Shown: positions 1 to 8,573 of the stretch, one piece after another
Layout: each line of letters starts with the position of its first letter
How positions within the stretch are numbered: the stretch's first letter is position 1
DNA from: CAYYYG01 sp964490875
GTDB taxonomy: Bacteria; Patescibacteriota; Microgenomatia; UBA1406; GWC2-37-13
Direction: 5' to 3'
DNA: 64,000 nucleotides
NCBI GenBank assembly: GCA_964490875.1
Contig: CAZBEF010000008.1
Span: forward strand, 15,340-79,339
Program-made: the position numbers and the translations under genes
Notes under the pieces: generated by a model
Database searches by the model: none
What the model was told of the DNA's origin: nothing
The model's input: the letters and a program-made list of their open reading frames with translations, nothing else

Positions 1-1
1 G

Positions 2-223
2 TTTACCTTGATTTCATCGGTCTTTTTCAATACACTCTATGTTCTGAATAAGGCAATATTTGTAGCTTTATTGTTTCTTGTTCAGGCGGTACTAGTTATT
101 TTTCTGAATTATATTGTTATTCCGCGCTATTCGTATATTGGAAGCGCGTATATAACCGTCATTGCTGAGTTTATAAACTTGGTTATTTTGATGCTTGCTG
201 TTAAATTTTATTTAAATAAATAA
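2..223 (+). CDS. C-terminal end of a polysaccharide flippase-like membrane protein (partial)
   Basis: The reading frame is open from the left edge, so only the last 73 residues are visible. They are almost entirely hydrophobic and form two to three membrane helices separated by a short IPRYSYIGSA loop. This loop followed by helices is typical of the C-terminal end of MATE/Wzx-type oligosaccharide flippases (inference from pattern and context). The stop codon overlaps the ATG of the next gene (TAATG at 221-225), so the two are translationally coupled. Four surface-polysaccharide genes follow, which fits export of a lipid-linked glycan. Confidence 0.6.
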   Translation, partial: FTLISSVFFNTLYVLNKAIFVALLFLVQAVLVIFLNYIVIPRYSYIGSAYITVIAEFINLVILMLAVKFYLNK

Positions 224-1242
224 TGAAAATATCTATCGATGGGGGAGCATTATGCTCACCTTCATATAAACGATTTGGGACGTATACATTTACGTCGAGT
301 ATTCTATCTGCATTGTCCGAATACGATAAAAAGAACACATATTATATTTATTCTTTCTGTAATAAACCTTCATCGTTGGTTATATCAAATAATATGTTCT
401 ATAAGGTTCTTCGTCCGACATTGCTTTGGATGAATGCCCGGGTTTCAATAGAACAGATGTCCGCAAAAAAAGATGTATATTTGGCTCTCAATCAGGCGAT
501 TCCCCTGGTTGTCCGTTCCAAAGTAATCGGATTTTCGCATGGATTGTCATTTTTATTCTATCCGCGATTATACGGGTATGGAGCTTTAAATCTCAAAAAT
601 CAATTACGTAATCTTATGAAGAGATCTGATGAAATTGTCGTATCATCGGCAAAAGTCCGTGATGAAATGGTAAAGTATTTTCCCGATAAAGCCGAGAGGA
701 TTACTGTTTTACCATTTGGTATACCATCAGATTTTGGAGAGACAGTTTATAGGGCCAGGCAGAAATTTTTTCTGTTTGTAGGAACAAATCATCCGATAAA
801 AAATGTTGAGTTTCTTATAAACAGTTTCGAATTATTCAGAAGTAAAAAGGAATTCTCTGATTATCAATTATATCTGGTAGGACCCTTCAACAGTTTAAAG
901 AAAAAATATAAAAATATTTCTGTATTTACTAAAGTGCCTCGGGAAAAACTCAAATCTTTGTATCAAACCGCAACCGCATATCTTTCTGCTTCGTTATATG
1001 AAAGTTATAATCTGCCGGTGCTTGAGGCATTAAGCCAGAAATGTCCGGTTATCGGGTTGGAGTCGGCGATTATTCCAGAATTTCAAAAATATTGTTATGT
1101 ATGTGAAAACCGTGATGAATTTATAGAAGGAATGAATGAGTATGCAAGGGGTAGTAAGCAGATCATCGATCTTGAATCATTGCGCGATGCATTTTCCTGG
1201 AAGCGGTATGTGAAAGGCCTAACCGAGCTGTATAAAGTTTAA
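223..1242 (+). CDS. glycosyltransferase family 4
   Basis: This 339-residue protein has the two-domain GT-B layout of family 4 glycosyltransferases. The C-terminal half carries a sugar-nucleotide-binding stretch (VGTNHPIKNVEFLI, near residue 187) and the EX7E motif (ESYNLPVLE, near residue 260) with the usual ALSQKCPVIG continuation. It should transfer a sugar from a nucleotide donor to a growing glycan on the cytoplasmic face. No signal peptide or membrane helix is evident. The start codon overlaps the stop of the flippase-like gene, and the next glycosyltransferase begins 7 nt after the stop, so this is one operon. Donor and acceptor cannot be read from the sequence. Confidence 0.88.
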   Translation: MKISIDGGALCSPSYKRFGTYTFTSSILSALSEYDKKNTYYIYSFCNKPSSLVISNNMFYKVLRPTLLWMNARVSIEQMSAKKDVYLALNQAIPLVVRSKVIGFSHGLSFLFYPRLYGYGALNLKNQLRNLMKRSDEIVVSSAKVRDEMVKYFPDKAERITVLPFGIPSDFGETVYRARQKFFLFVGTNHPIKNVEFLINSFELFRSKKEFSDYQLYLVGPFNSLKKKYKNISVFTKVPREKLKSLYQTATAYLSASLYESYNLPVLEALSQKCPVIGLESAIIPEFQKYCYVCENRDEFIEGMNEYARGSKQIIDLESLRDAFSWKRYVKGLTELYKV

Positions 1243-1249
1243 TTTTTGT

Positions 1250-2392
1250 ATGTATAATGTTGCTTTTGTACGCGGTGCATTTTTAAATAAGTTTGAAGGA
1301 CAGAATTTTATCTTCCCTAAAAATATTAATCTTCAGGGTTTTTCGTCGTTGCATCCGATTCATTCCGATCTGCCGTTTCCTGTTACGCGTCTTCCTAGTA
1401 TTTCAGATCTCAATGCACTGCCTGTCATCAATCAATCTGAAATATTCCAGAAGGGAATTAAGTTTTTATCGAATAGAACGCTGGGCGACAGCCAGATATT
1501 GTTTGGTCTGGAACATCATCTCCAAAATTGTGATCTCGCCGATACAGCCGATCCGTATTATTTCTACAGTTATCAGCTTGCCCGAATGCGCCAAAAAAAT
1601 CTTCTTAAAAAGTTAGTCGTCACGTATTGTGAAACTATTCCTTTCAACAATGAATCGGTTGCCCGAAAAAAACTCATCAAGTATTTTACGATATCGCAGG
1701 CAGATCTGTTTATCTGTCACACAGAACTTTCTAAAAAGGCGCTCATTGAGGAAGGTGTGAAAGAAAATAAAATAGAAATCGTACGATTAGGAGTAGATCA
1801 GAGTAGATTTCATAAGATTCCAAAAAAGAAATATGCGGACATAACTATATTATTTGTCGGCCGTCTGGTTGCCGAGAAAGGAATATTGGATCTGTATGAA
1901 GCTTTTAGAAATTTGAAAAAATCGAAGAGTACTACCAATGTTTATCTGCGTATTGTTGGAGAAGGCCAGTTGCGGAGTCAATTAGAAAAAAATATCAATA
2001 GTGATGGGTTGCAGCAATGGGTGAATATAGAGGTAAAGAGTTATGACGAAATGCCAAGTGTATATCATGATGTAGATATTTTTTGTCTTCCGTCTAAGCG
2101 CACAAAAACCTGGGAGGAACAGTATGGAATGGTTCTTGTCGAGGCGATGGCAAGTGGTTTACCAGTGGTTTCTACAAATTCAGGATCGATTCTGGAAGTG
2201 GTTGGAGATGCTGGTATATTAGTTGAGGAGTCGAGTCCTAATAAGCTGCAGGAGGTTCTGAAGCGGTTGATAGAGAGTGATGATTTGAGGATGAAGATGA
2301 GTTCGAAAAGTGAAGAGCGGGCCATAAAATTTTTTGATAGCCAGAAGACAGCAGTTATTCTTGATAGAATATATAAAAGAATAACAGGTTAG
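1250..2392 (+). CDS. glycosyltransferase family 4
   Basis: This 380-residue GT-B glycosyltransferase is a second family 4 member in the cluster. The donor-binding loop VGRLVAEKGILDL lies near residue 200 and the EX7E motif EQYGMVLVE near residue 290, followed by AMASGLPVVST. The N-terminal acceptor domain is unlike that of the preceding gene, which suggests a different acceptor. It begins 7 nt after the upstream gene. A 143-nt gap holding a palindromic element separates it from the next gene, so transcription may be modulated there. Sugar specificity is unknown. Confidence 0.88.
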   Translation: MYNVAFVRGAFLNKFEGQNFIFPKNINLQGFSSLHPIHSDLPFPVTRLPSISDLNALPVINQSEIFQKGIKFLSNRTLGDSQILFGLEHHLQNCDLADTADPYYFYSYQLARMRQKNLLKKLVVTYCETIPFNNESVARKKLIKYFTISQADLFICHTELSKKALIEEGVKENKIEIVRLGVDQSRFHKIPKKKYADITILFVGRLVAEKGILDLYEAFRNLKKSKSTTNVYLRIVGEGQLRSQLEKNINSDGLQQWVNIEVKSYDEMPSVYHDVDIFCLPSKRTKTWEEQYGMVLVEAMASGLPVVSTNSGSILEVVGDAGILVEESSPNKLQEVLKRLIESDDLRMKMSSKSEERAIKFFDSQKTAVILDRIYKRITG

Positions 2393-2406
2393 AGTTTCTT
2401 TTGTAA

Positions 2407-2507
2407 GTCGCTCGATATGAATTTTTTATGCTCCGTGGGAGCCCTCCTCTGGCCAGGCAACCGTCCAGAAGGAATCCCAAGTCGCAAAAAAATTCATATC
2501 TTCGCTC
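2407..2507. repeat. ~100-nt palindromic element, copy 1
   Basis: A perfect 14-bp inverted repeat (2414-2427 and 2487-2500) encloses smaller stems, including CTCC/GGAG at 2431-2441 and TCTGG/CCAGA at 2448-2469. The outer edges read GTCGCTCGATA and TATCTTCGCTC. A second element at 10325-10420 has the same edges and the same GCTCC-GTGGG core. There is no T-run after the main stem, so it is not a standard terminator. It lies between two co-oriented glycosyltransferase genes. I do not recognise it as a known RNA family. Confidence 0.6.
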
Positions 2508-2534
2508 AGTATAAAAGCTAATGTAAATATAAAT

Positions 2535-3290
2535 ATGATCAAAATATCTGTGGTAATTTTAACCAAGAACGAGGAGCAGAATATCGAAGGATGCTTTGAT
2601 TCGGTAACGTTTTGTGATGAGATTCTGGTAATTGATGATAATTCCACCGATTCTACAGTCGTGAAGGCAAAGCAGAAAAATGCTAGAGTGATCAGCCGAG
2701 CAATGAATGGTGATTTTGCTGCGCAGAGAAATTATGGAATGGAACAGGCGAAGAATGATTGGATTTTGTTTGTCGATGCAGATGAGCGAGTGTCGTCTGA
2801 TCTGCAAAAGGAAATCGAGTCGCTTTCAGAACAGAATTCTATTTCAGCATATTATATTCCACGAAGAGATTTCTTCTGGGGAACAGAACTGAAGTACGGC
2901 GAGGTTAGTAAAGTCCGAAGTAAAGGTCTCATCCGCTTAGTTAAAAAAGTATCGGGAAGTTGGAGTGGTTCTGTTCATGAAGAGTTTAAGATAGATAAAC
3001 CTTCGGGAAAATTAAATTCGTTTATTGATCATTATCCGCATCAGACAATCAAGGAATTTCTCCATGAAATAAATATTTACAGCACTCTGCGGGCCAAAGA
3101 GTTACAGTCGCAAGGGAAAAAGTCATCAATTTTTTCTATTTTGAGTTATCCCTTCTTTAAATTTTTGTTAGTGTACTTTGTCTATTTAGGTTTTCTCGAT
3201 GGTCCAGCTGGTTTTGCATATGCATTTGTTATGAGTTTTCATTCGTTTTTGGTTCGGGCCAAGCTTTATCAGTACACAAAATTAGCATAA
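2535..3290 (+). CDS. glycosyltransferase family 2, WaaE/KdtX-like
   Basis: This 251-residue GT-A protein has the family 2 signature: ISVVILTKNEEQNI at the N-terminus, VIDDNSTDST, and a metal-binding VDADERV near residue 80. The pattern with PRRDFFWG and a C-terminal hydrophobic segment (residues ~195-235) resembles the WaaE-like branch, which modifies lipid-linked or core glycans at the membrane. It ends one nucleotide before the polymerase-like gene and so is cotranscribed with it. The start ATG follows AT-rich sequence with no Shine-Dalgarno site. Confidence 0.88.
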   Translation: MIKISVVILTKNEEQNIEGCFDSVTFCDEILVIDDNSTDSTVVKAKQKNARVISRAMNGDFAAQRNYGMEQAKNDWILFVDADERVSSDLQKEIESLSEQNSISAYYIPRRDFFWGTELKYGEVSKVRSKGLIRLVKKVSGSWSGSVHEEFKIDKPSGKLNSFIDHYPHQTIKEFLHEINIYSTLRAKELQSQGKKSSIFSILSYPFFKFLLVYFVYLGFLDGPAGFAYAFVMSFHSFLVRAKLYQYTKLA

Positions 3291-3291
3291 T

Positions 3292-4470
3292 ATGCTGATG
3301 TATTATCTGTTGTTTTCTTCCTTATTGTTTCTGTTTTCATTCGGCCAGTTGGGCAGGATCTCTTTTCTCCATCAAGAAGTGAATCTATATGCATACGAAG
3401 TAATTCTCGGAATTTTGTTGGCTGTCTTTCTTTGGAAATACCGGCTTCAGCCATTTAAAAAATCAAACAGGCTTATCAAGTCAATCATGCTTTTTCTAAG
3501 CTATCTGGCGTTTTCGTATCTTATATCTTTATTCAGATTCACTGTACAAGAGAACATTGTTGGATTTTTATATCTTATCCGGCTAATTGTCTATTTTATA
3601 TTCTTCATCTATCTGCTGCACAACGCTGCACGAAAAGATTTAAGTAAAAAGTTTTCGACATTTCTTCATTTTCTGATTTTCGGATTTTTCGGAATAACAA
3701 TCGGCACGTCACTTGGTCAGTTTTCGTTGTATCCGGATATCAGAAATTTGTGGTACGCGGGCTGGGATCCGCATCTGAATAGAATGGTCGGTGTATTTTT
3801 GGAACCGCCAATATCGGGGGCGATCTATGGACTGTTATTTTTTTATTTTGCACTGCGGCCAAAGAAAATGTTTCCATTTAAAATTTTTGCGCTGACTGTT
3901 TTGTTTATTTTTATTTTGCTGACCTATTCACGAGGAACTTATTTGGGTTTTATGATAGCTCTTTTTCTTATGCTGGCGATGCAGCTTAACATCAAGCGCA
4001 CTCATATCATCGCTATCACTATTATTTTTCTGGCATCGTTATTTGTCATAACGAAACTGCCCGGAGAAGGCGCCAATTTGGCCCGGACAAGCACCATCAT
4101 AACCAGGCTGGAAAATTATCAGGAAGGATTCCGTATTTGGTCTAAAAATCCAATCCTTGGCGTTGGCTACAATCATATTCGATATGTTCGGGAAGCCAAG
4201 CCGGTGTCGCTTAATTCAACAGACCTAAGTCATGCTGAAGCATCGTTTCACTCGAGTTTTCTGGTTATTCTTGTAGCTTCCGGCGTTATCGGACTGATAT
4301 TTTTTGTCTTTATGTTGTATGAGCTTGCTATGACAAGCCAATATTCTATGTATGCAGCTGTTTTCTTAAGTATTTCTTCGTTAACGGACAATGTAATTCT
4401 TCATCCGTTTATTTTATTTCTGGCGTTTTTTATTATTGCCGTCTCAACTATTCATCTTTCTGATAAGTAA
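3292..4470 (+). CDS. O-antigen ligase/polymerase (Wzy/WaaL)-like membrane protein
   Basis: This 392-residue protein consists of about ten to twelve membrane helices. A large central loop (residues ~265-310) contains the ENYQEGFRIWSKNPILGVG stretch typical of the O-antigen ligase family (PF04932-like), followed by a histidine and the helix pair SFLVILVASGVIGLIFF. LTYSRGTYLG before the loop supplies the conserved arginine. The expected role is polymerisation of glycan repeats or their ligation to a carrier outside the membrane. It closes the polysaccharide operon. Its 3' end overlaps the convergent gene by 23 nt. Confidence 0.82.
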   Translation: MLMYYLLFSSLLFLFSFGQLGRISFLHQEVNLYAYEVILGILLAVFLWKYRLQPFKKSNRLIKSIMLFLSYLAFSYLISLFRFTVQENIVGFLYLIRLIVYFIFFIYLLHNAARKDLSKKFSTFLHFLIFGFFGITIGTSLGQFSLYPDIRNLWYAGWDPHLNRMVGVFLEPPISGAIYGLLFFYFALRPKKMFPFKIFALTVLFIFILLTYSRGTYLGFMIALFLMLAMQLNIKRTHIIAITIIFLASLFVITKLPGEGANLARTSTIITRLENYQEGFRIWSKNPILGVGYNHIRYVREAKPVSLNSTDLSHAEASFHSSFLVILVASGVIGLIFFVFMLYELAMTSQYSMYAAVFLSISSLTDNVILHPFILFLAFFIIAVSTIHLSDK

Positions 4471-5158
4471 CGGTAAGCGTCTTTTTTTCTTCATTTCCGG
4501 CATCATCGGTCGCTGTAATCTCAATTTTATTCTCGCCTTCTTTTAACCGTACTGTTGTCTGGAATTTGCCTGTTGCATCGACAATAACCGGCATTTGGTT
4601 GGCCTTGATGGTGATCTCTTTATCTGTCGTACCTTTTATAGTAAGATCAGACTTTGAAGTTTTCGAGTTATCTTGCGGCTCGGAGATTTCGAGCTTTGGC
4701 TTTTCATCACTGTATAAAATAGTATAAACATCAGACTTCTTTTCTTTCTTTTTATCTTCGGCAATTGCTTTTATATATACATTATTGGCACCTTTTTTGA
4801 GGTCGCCGATTTCGTCGTTGAAAGAAGGCATATCAACAATAGAATGCGACTCGACTTTTTCATCATTTATATAGTATTCGATGGTTTTAAAGTTAGTCGC
4901 CGATCCGGAAATAACAAAACGGGCGCTGTTTGTAGCCGTTGGAATACTATCAATATGCAGCGATCCAAAGAAGTTATCCTGTGTTTGCTGCTCTTGATCC
5001 GAGTTTTTGGAGAATAACTTCCCGAAAAATAGGGAGGAGTTGATGAGCGCGTTAAAGCCCACGTTAAATAGTATGGCCATTAAGATAATAATTAAAACCA
5101 CTATGAAAATGAGTTTTTTGATGAATTGTTTGCGTCTATGGGAATCTAGTCGTGACAT
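4448..5158 (-). CDS. membrane-anchored protein with bacterial Ig-like domains
   Basis: This 236-residue protein has a basic N-terminus, one membrane helix (residues ~14-36) and two extracytoplasmic beta-sandwich repeats. The second repeat reads GTTDKEITIKANQ ... GENKIEITATDDAGNEEKKTL, a glucodextranase-B/Ig-like pattern often found in surface proteins. No catalytic residues are visible, so an adhesive or spacer role is inferred. The start codon lies only 3 nt after the 3' end of tRNA-Thr(CGU). With no other promoter visible, the gene is probably transcribed with the tRNAs, and maturation of the tRNA would leave a nearly leaderless mRNA. Confidence 0.75.
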   Translation of the reverse strand: MSRLDSHRRKQFIKKLIFIVVLIIILMAILFNVGFNALINSSLFFGKLFSKNSDQEQQTQDNFFGSLHIDSIPTATNSARFVISGSATNFKTIEYYINDEKVESHSIVDMPSFNDEIGDLKKGANNVYIKAIAEDKKKEKKSDVYTILYSDEKPKLEISEPQDNSKTSKSDLTIKGTTDKEITIKANQMPVIVDATGKFQTTVRLKEGENKIEITATDDAGNEEKKTLTVTYQKDE

Positions 5159-5161
5159 ATG

Positions 5162-5234
5162 AGCCGATAGTCGGGTTCGAACCGACGATCTTTCGCTTAC
5201 GAAGCGACTGCTCTACCAGCTGAGCTATATCGGC
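5162..5234 (-). tRNA. tRNA-Thr(CGU)
   Basis: This 73-nt cloverleaf has acceptor stem GCCGATA/TATCGGC, D-arm GCTC/GAGC with GG in the loop, anticodon loop TTCGTAA (anticodon CGT) and a T-loop of TTCGAAC. CCA is not encoded. It lies 39 nt downstream of tRNA-Gly on the same strand, and its 3' end is 3 nt from the next start codon. Confidence 0.95.
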
Positions 5235-5273
5235 GGGTTTACATTCTATTATAACGAACAATAGATTTTAGAG

Positions 5274-5344
5274 AGCGGGATACGGGAGTCGGACCCGTTT
5301 CTCATCCTTGGGAAGGACGCATTAAACCGTTTAACTAATCCCGC
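5274..5344 (-). tRNA. tRNA-Gly(CCC) with unusual T-loop
   Basis: This 71-nt cloverleaf has acceptor GCGGGAT/ATCCCGC, D-stem GTTA/TAAT, anticodon loop TTCCCAA (anticodon CCC) and T-stem ACGGG/CCCGT. The T-loop reads TCCGACT, which places C at position 55 where nearly all elongator tRNAs have U (pseudouridine). CCA is not encoded. A TATAAT box on the minus strand (5361-5366) lies 16 nt upstream and probably drives both tRNAs and the following coding gene. Confidence 0.92.
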
Positions 5345-5360
5345 AGAAATATACAGAAAT

Positions 5361-5366
5361 ATTATA
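5361..5366 (-). promoter_or_regulatory. -10 box of the tRNA-Gly/tRNA-Thr operon
   Basis: TATAAT on the minus strand lies 16 nt before the first base of tRNA-Gly. No clean -35 is seen at a 16-18 nt spacing. The 5345-5461 gap holds nothing else I can identify. Confidence 0.5.
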
Positions 5367-5461
5367 CTATCGAAGCCGTTTTTGCCAGGCAAAATAAGTG
5401 TTCAAATATTTTCATCATAGGAGGACGAACGTCTGAAACACGAGAGTATGTACGGAAGTAG

Positions 5462-6619
5462 TTACTTCTTGGCTGGTATAGAAAGAACGTTCCCTTTATG
5501 AATAATACTAGGATTAGCGAGTTTATTAGCCTCTGCAATTTTTTTCCAGGCAAACCCGTCGCCATAGAACTGAACGGCAATATTCCACAAATTGTCGCCG
5601 GCGACAACAGTGTATTTCTGAACTTTGTCGGTAACTTTGGTATTAGCTGCCAATATCTCAGGTTTTGAGTTGGAAACACTTTCTTTCTTAACTTCTGCAG
5701 GCTTTGTCGGTTCTGCCTTGGCAACAGTCTTTTTTTCTACAGCCATGACTTCTGCTTTTGGCAGAATAAGCTTTTGTCCGGCATAGATAAGTCCTGCCTG
5801 TGTCAGTTTGTTGGCTTTTGCGATGTCGGCGGCCTTAAATCCGGTTCCATAGACAGATTCGGCAATTTTCCATAGACTATCATCTTTTTTAACAATATAG
5901 CTGTCCTTGGACGGCTGAACGGCCACTACAGGGGTTACAGTCGGTTTTTGGACGGCAGTTGTCGGTTTAGCAACGGTAACGGTCGGTTTAACCGGTGTTG
6001 CGGTGGGTTTTACTGGTGTTGAAGTTGGTTTTTTAGTAGGAGCAATTGTCATAGTTGGTGTGACGGTAGGAGTTGCTGTAGGCTTAGCTGTTGGTTTTAT
6101 AGTAGGTGTAGCGGTAGGCACAGTTGTCGATGTGGGTTTCGGCGTAGATGTTGGCGTATTTGTTGCTGTAGGATTAGTTGTTGGCTTTTGAGCAATGATT
6201 ACGGTTTTCGTTTTTGGTTTTACGGTTGGCTTAGGTGAAGGTGTTGGTGTTGGAGTTGATTTTTTTGCGTACGGATCTTGAGGAGGAGGAAGCTTTACTT
6301 CTTTCGATTTGTCGTAGGTGCTTTTTTCAAAAATATTTTTGTCTGAAATATCTGCAGAATTGAGAGCTGTCTTACTGTTTACTGCAGCTTTTTGATATAA
6401 GGTAACTTTACTCGCGTTTAATTTTGAGATTGTTGGAATAGGAGAATTTCTTGTGAAAATAAGCAAAGTGATGATTAAAGAGATACCAATAAGAGCAGTA
6501 AGAGCAATGTATGCAAAATTTCGACTTAAAGGAGAATTTTTCTTTCCTTCCACGCCTTCTGTATTCGTCTGATTTTGATAATTTGCAGTATCAATATTAG
6601 TATAATTTTTATTGTTCAT
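5462..6619 (-). CDS. membrane-anchored protein with two LysM domains
   Basis: This 385-residue protein has a cytoplasmic N-terminus, one membrane helix (residues ~34-54), a long Thr/Pro/Lys-rich linker (residues ~120-230, mainly TPT and KPT repeats) and two LysM domains. LysM1 (~243-287) contains DSLWKIAESVYG and LysM2 (~337-382) contains DNLWNIAVQFYG; each ends in a Gly-x-x-Leu-x-Ile-Pro/Leu-Pro strand. LysM domains bind N-acetylglucosamine polymers, so the protein probably tethers the membrane to peptidoglycan. No hydrolase domain is present. It is transcribed divergently from polX across a 105-nt AT-rich gap. Confidence 0.88.
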   Translation of the reverse strand: MNNKNYTNIDTANYQNQTNTEGVEGKKNSPLSRNFAYIALTALIGISLIITLLIFTRNSPIPTISKLNASKVTLYQKAAVNSKTALNSADISDKNIFEKSTYDKSKEVKLPPPQDPYAKKSTPTPTPSPKPTVKPKTKTVIIAQKPTTNPTATNTPTSTPKPTSTTVPTATPTIKPTAKPTATPTVTPTMTIAPTKKPTSTPVKPTATPVKPTVTVAKPTTAVQKPTVTPVVAVQPSKDSYIVKKDDSLWKIAESVYGTGFKAADIAKANKLTQAGLIYAGQKLILPKAEVMAVEKKTVAKAEPTKPAEVKKESVSNSKPEILAANTKVTDKVQKYTVVAGDNLWNIAVQFYGDGFAWKKIAEANKLANPSIIHKGNVLSIPAKK

Positions 6620-6724
6620 TTATGCTCTAAAAAATATATAATGAAATATCGTGAGAAAATGTATATGAGAAATTTTTATAGGTATAATTTACCACAAATA
6701 TATTAAATTACAAGCGCATCGCAT

Positions 6725-8542
6725 ATGGAAGCCAAATTCTCCAATAAAAAGTTAGCCGAAATACTCAGATTTGTAGCCGCAGCTTATACTTTGACAAACG
6801 AAAATAAATTCAAGATTATCGCGTATCAAAAAGCTGCAGACACAATAGAACATCTGACAAGCGAATTATATGATTCCTGGCAGGATGGCAGACTGGAAAA
6901 AATATCTGGTATAGGCCCTACTATAGGCGAACATATCAGAGAGTATTTTGTAAAGGGACATTCATCTCATTTCGACAAAATTCTATCTCAAATTCCAAAG
7001 CCGGTCTTTGTGCTTATGAATGTTCCGTCTATAGGACCTAAGACAGCTTATAAACTGGTTAAGGAATTAAAGCTAAAATCTGCTGAAATGGTAGTGCCTG
7101 ATCTGAAAAAGGCAGCCGAAGAAGGCAAAATAGAGAATATTCCCACTTTTGGAAAGAAATCGCAGGAGGAAATTCTGAAAGCAATAGAACTATATAACAA
7201 AAAGCCAGAAGGAGCAGATCGTATGCCGCTGCCTTATGCACATGCGCTGGCGCTGGATATTATTGCATATCTGAAAAAGCTACCCATTAAGCGCGCCGAT
7301 GCGCTGGGTTCTTTGCGCCGCATGGTCTCAACAATAGGTGATATTGATATTGCAGTAGCTACAGACTCTCTAGATCCGAAGCAGATTATTGACCATTTTA
7401 TCAGATATCCAAAAACTATTTCCGTAGACAATGCAGGCGACAAAAAAGCGTCAATTATCATATCACCTCGAATTCGGGTGGATCTGCGCGTACAGGACAC
7501 TAAGTCATATGGATCTATGCTTCAATATTTTACCGGTAGTAAGGCGCACAATGTGAAGCTGCGGGAGCTTGCTATGAAAAAAGGATTTTCCTTATCGGAA
7601 TGGGGCGTTAAGAAAATAAATTTGAACAAGCCGGAGCATGATGATAAAAAAAATACATCATTTGTCGATTATGAATTTAAAACCGAAGAAGAGTTATACA
7701 AATTTTTTGATCTCCAGATTATGCCGCCGGAAATTCGGGAAGGAACTAATGAGCTGGAATTTTCGCGAAAAAAAACAATACCACGGCTGGTTGAAGTGAA
7801 AGATATAAAAGGGGATCTCCATATACATTCATCATATAATATACAAACATCGCATGATGTTGGACAAAATTCATATAAAGAGTTACTTCAAACTGCCGAC
7901 AAAATGGGATATCAGTACATAGGTTTCGCTGATCATAACCCAAAGCAATCCGGTTTAAGTGAGGATCAAATTATTAACATCATGAAAAGGAGAAAGGAAC
8001 ATATTGATGAAATAAATACATCAGATAATAGATCAAAATCTTTTATCGGATTAGAAACCGATATTCTGCCATCGGGAGCGATAGCTTTGCCGGAAAAAGC
8101 GATCGAGTATGTGGATTACTTAATTGTTTCCATACATAGCTCATTTACCATGCCGAGGGAAGAAATGACGAAAAGAGTTGCACGAGCATTGTCTTATCCA
8201 AAAGTACGAATATTCGGCCATCCCACCGGCCGGCTTCTCAATAAACGTCATGGAGTTGATCTAAACTGGGATGTTATCTTTGATATTGTAAAAAAGAACA
8301 ATCAAGCATTGGAGATAAATTCTGCTTATGAACGATTGGACCTGCCTGATATTTTAGTACGTGATGCTATCAATTATGATATAAGATGTATTATAGATAC
8401 TGATTCACATGCAAGTGCTCATATGGATGCCATGCAGTATGGAGTGTCTGTTGCACGCCGGGGATGGGCTACTAAAAGTGATATAATAAATACAGAATCA
8501 TACGAAAAATTTAGAAAATGGTTGTTGAATGACAAGAATTAA
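6725..8542 (+). CDS. polX: family X DNA polymerase with C-terminal PHP exonuclease
   Basis: This 605-residue protein follows the bacterial PolX layout: helix-hairpin-helix/8-kDa region (~1-130, ISGIGPTIGEHI and VPSIGPKTAYKL), palm with metal-binding GDIDIAV (~212-218), fingers/thumb to ~320, then a PHP domain. The PHP metal ligands are visible in order: DLHIHS, FADHN, GLETD, SIHSS, FGHPTG and DTDSHA. Both polymerase and 3'-5' exonuclease activity are therefore expected, for gap filling in base excision repair. It is slightly longer than the usual ~570 residues. The ATG at 6725 gives the full N-terminal domain; no Shine-Dalgarno site precedes it. Confidence 0.95.
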   Translation: MEAKFSNKKLAEILRFVAAAYTLTNENKFKIIAYQKAADTIEHLTSELYDSWQDGRLEKISGIGPTIGEHIREYFVKGHSSHFDKILSQIPKPVFVLMNVPSIGPKTAYKLVKELKLKSAEMVVPDLKKAAEEGKIENIPTFGKKSQEEILKAIELYNKKPEGADRMPLPYAHALALDIIAYLKKLPIKRADALGSLRRMVSTIGDIDIAVATDSLDPKQIIDHFIRYPKTISVDNAGDKKASIIISPRIRVDLRVQDTKSYGSMLQYFTGSKAHNVKLRELAMKKGFSLSEWGVKKINLNKPEHDDKKNTSFVDYEFKTEEELYKFFDLQIMPPEIREGTNELEFSRKKTIPRLVEVKDIKGDLHIHSSYNIQTSHDVGQNSYKELLQTADKMGYQYIGFADHNPKQSGLSEDQIINIMKRRKEHIDEINTSDNRSKSFIGLETDILPSGAIALPEKAIEYVDYLIVSIHSSFTMPREEMTKRVARALSYPKVRIFGHPTGRLLNKRHGVDLNWDVIFDIVKKNNQALEINSAYERLDLPDILVRDAINYDIRCIIDTDSHASAHMDAMQYGVSVARRGWATKSDIINTESYEKFRKWLLNDKN

Positions 8543-8558
8543 ATGAATTTTTATAAGT

Positions 8559-8567
8559 AAGGAGGTG
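8559..8567 (+). promoter_or_regulatory. strong ribosome binding site of lemA
   Basis: AAGGAGGTG lies 6 nt upstream of the ATG at 8574. It selects that ATG over the in-frame GTG at 8565, which sits inside the site. Strong Shine-Dalgarno sites are uncommon in this window. Confidence 0.85.
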
Positions 8568-8573
8568 AATATA

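Noticed and set aside
6003..6191. Plus-strand frame with Val-Gly repeats
   Set aside because: It is the antisense reading of the Thr/Pro-rich linker of the LysM protein; the repeat composition explains the open frame.
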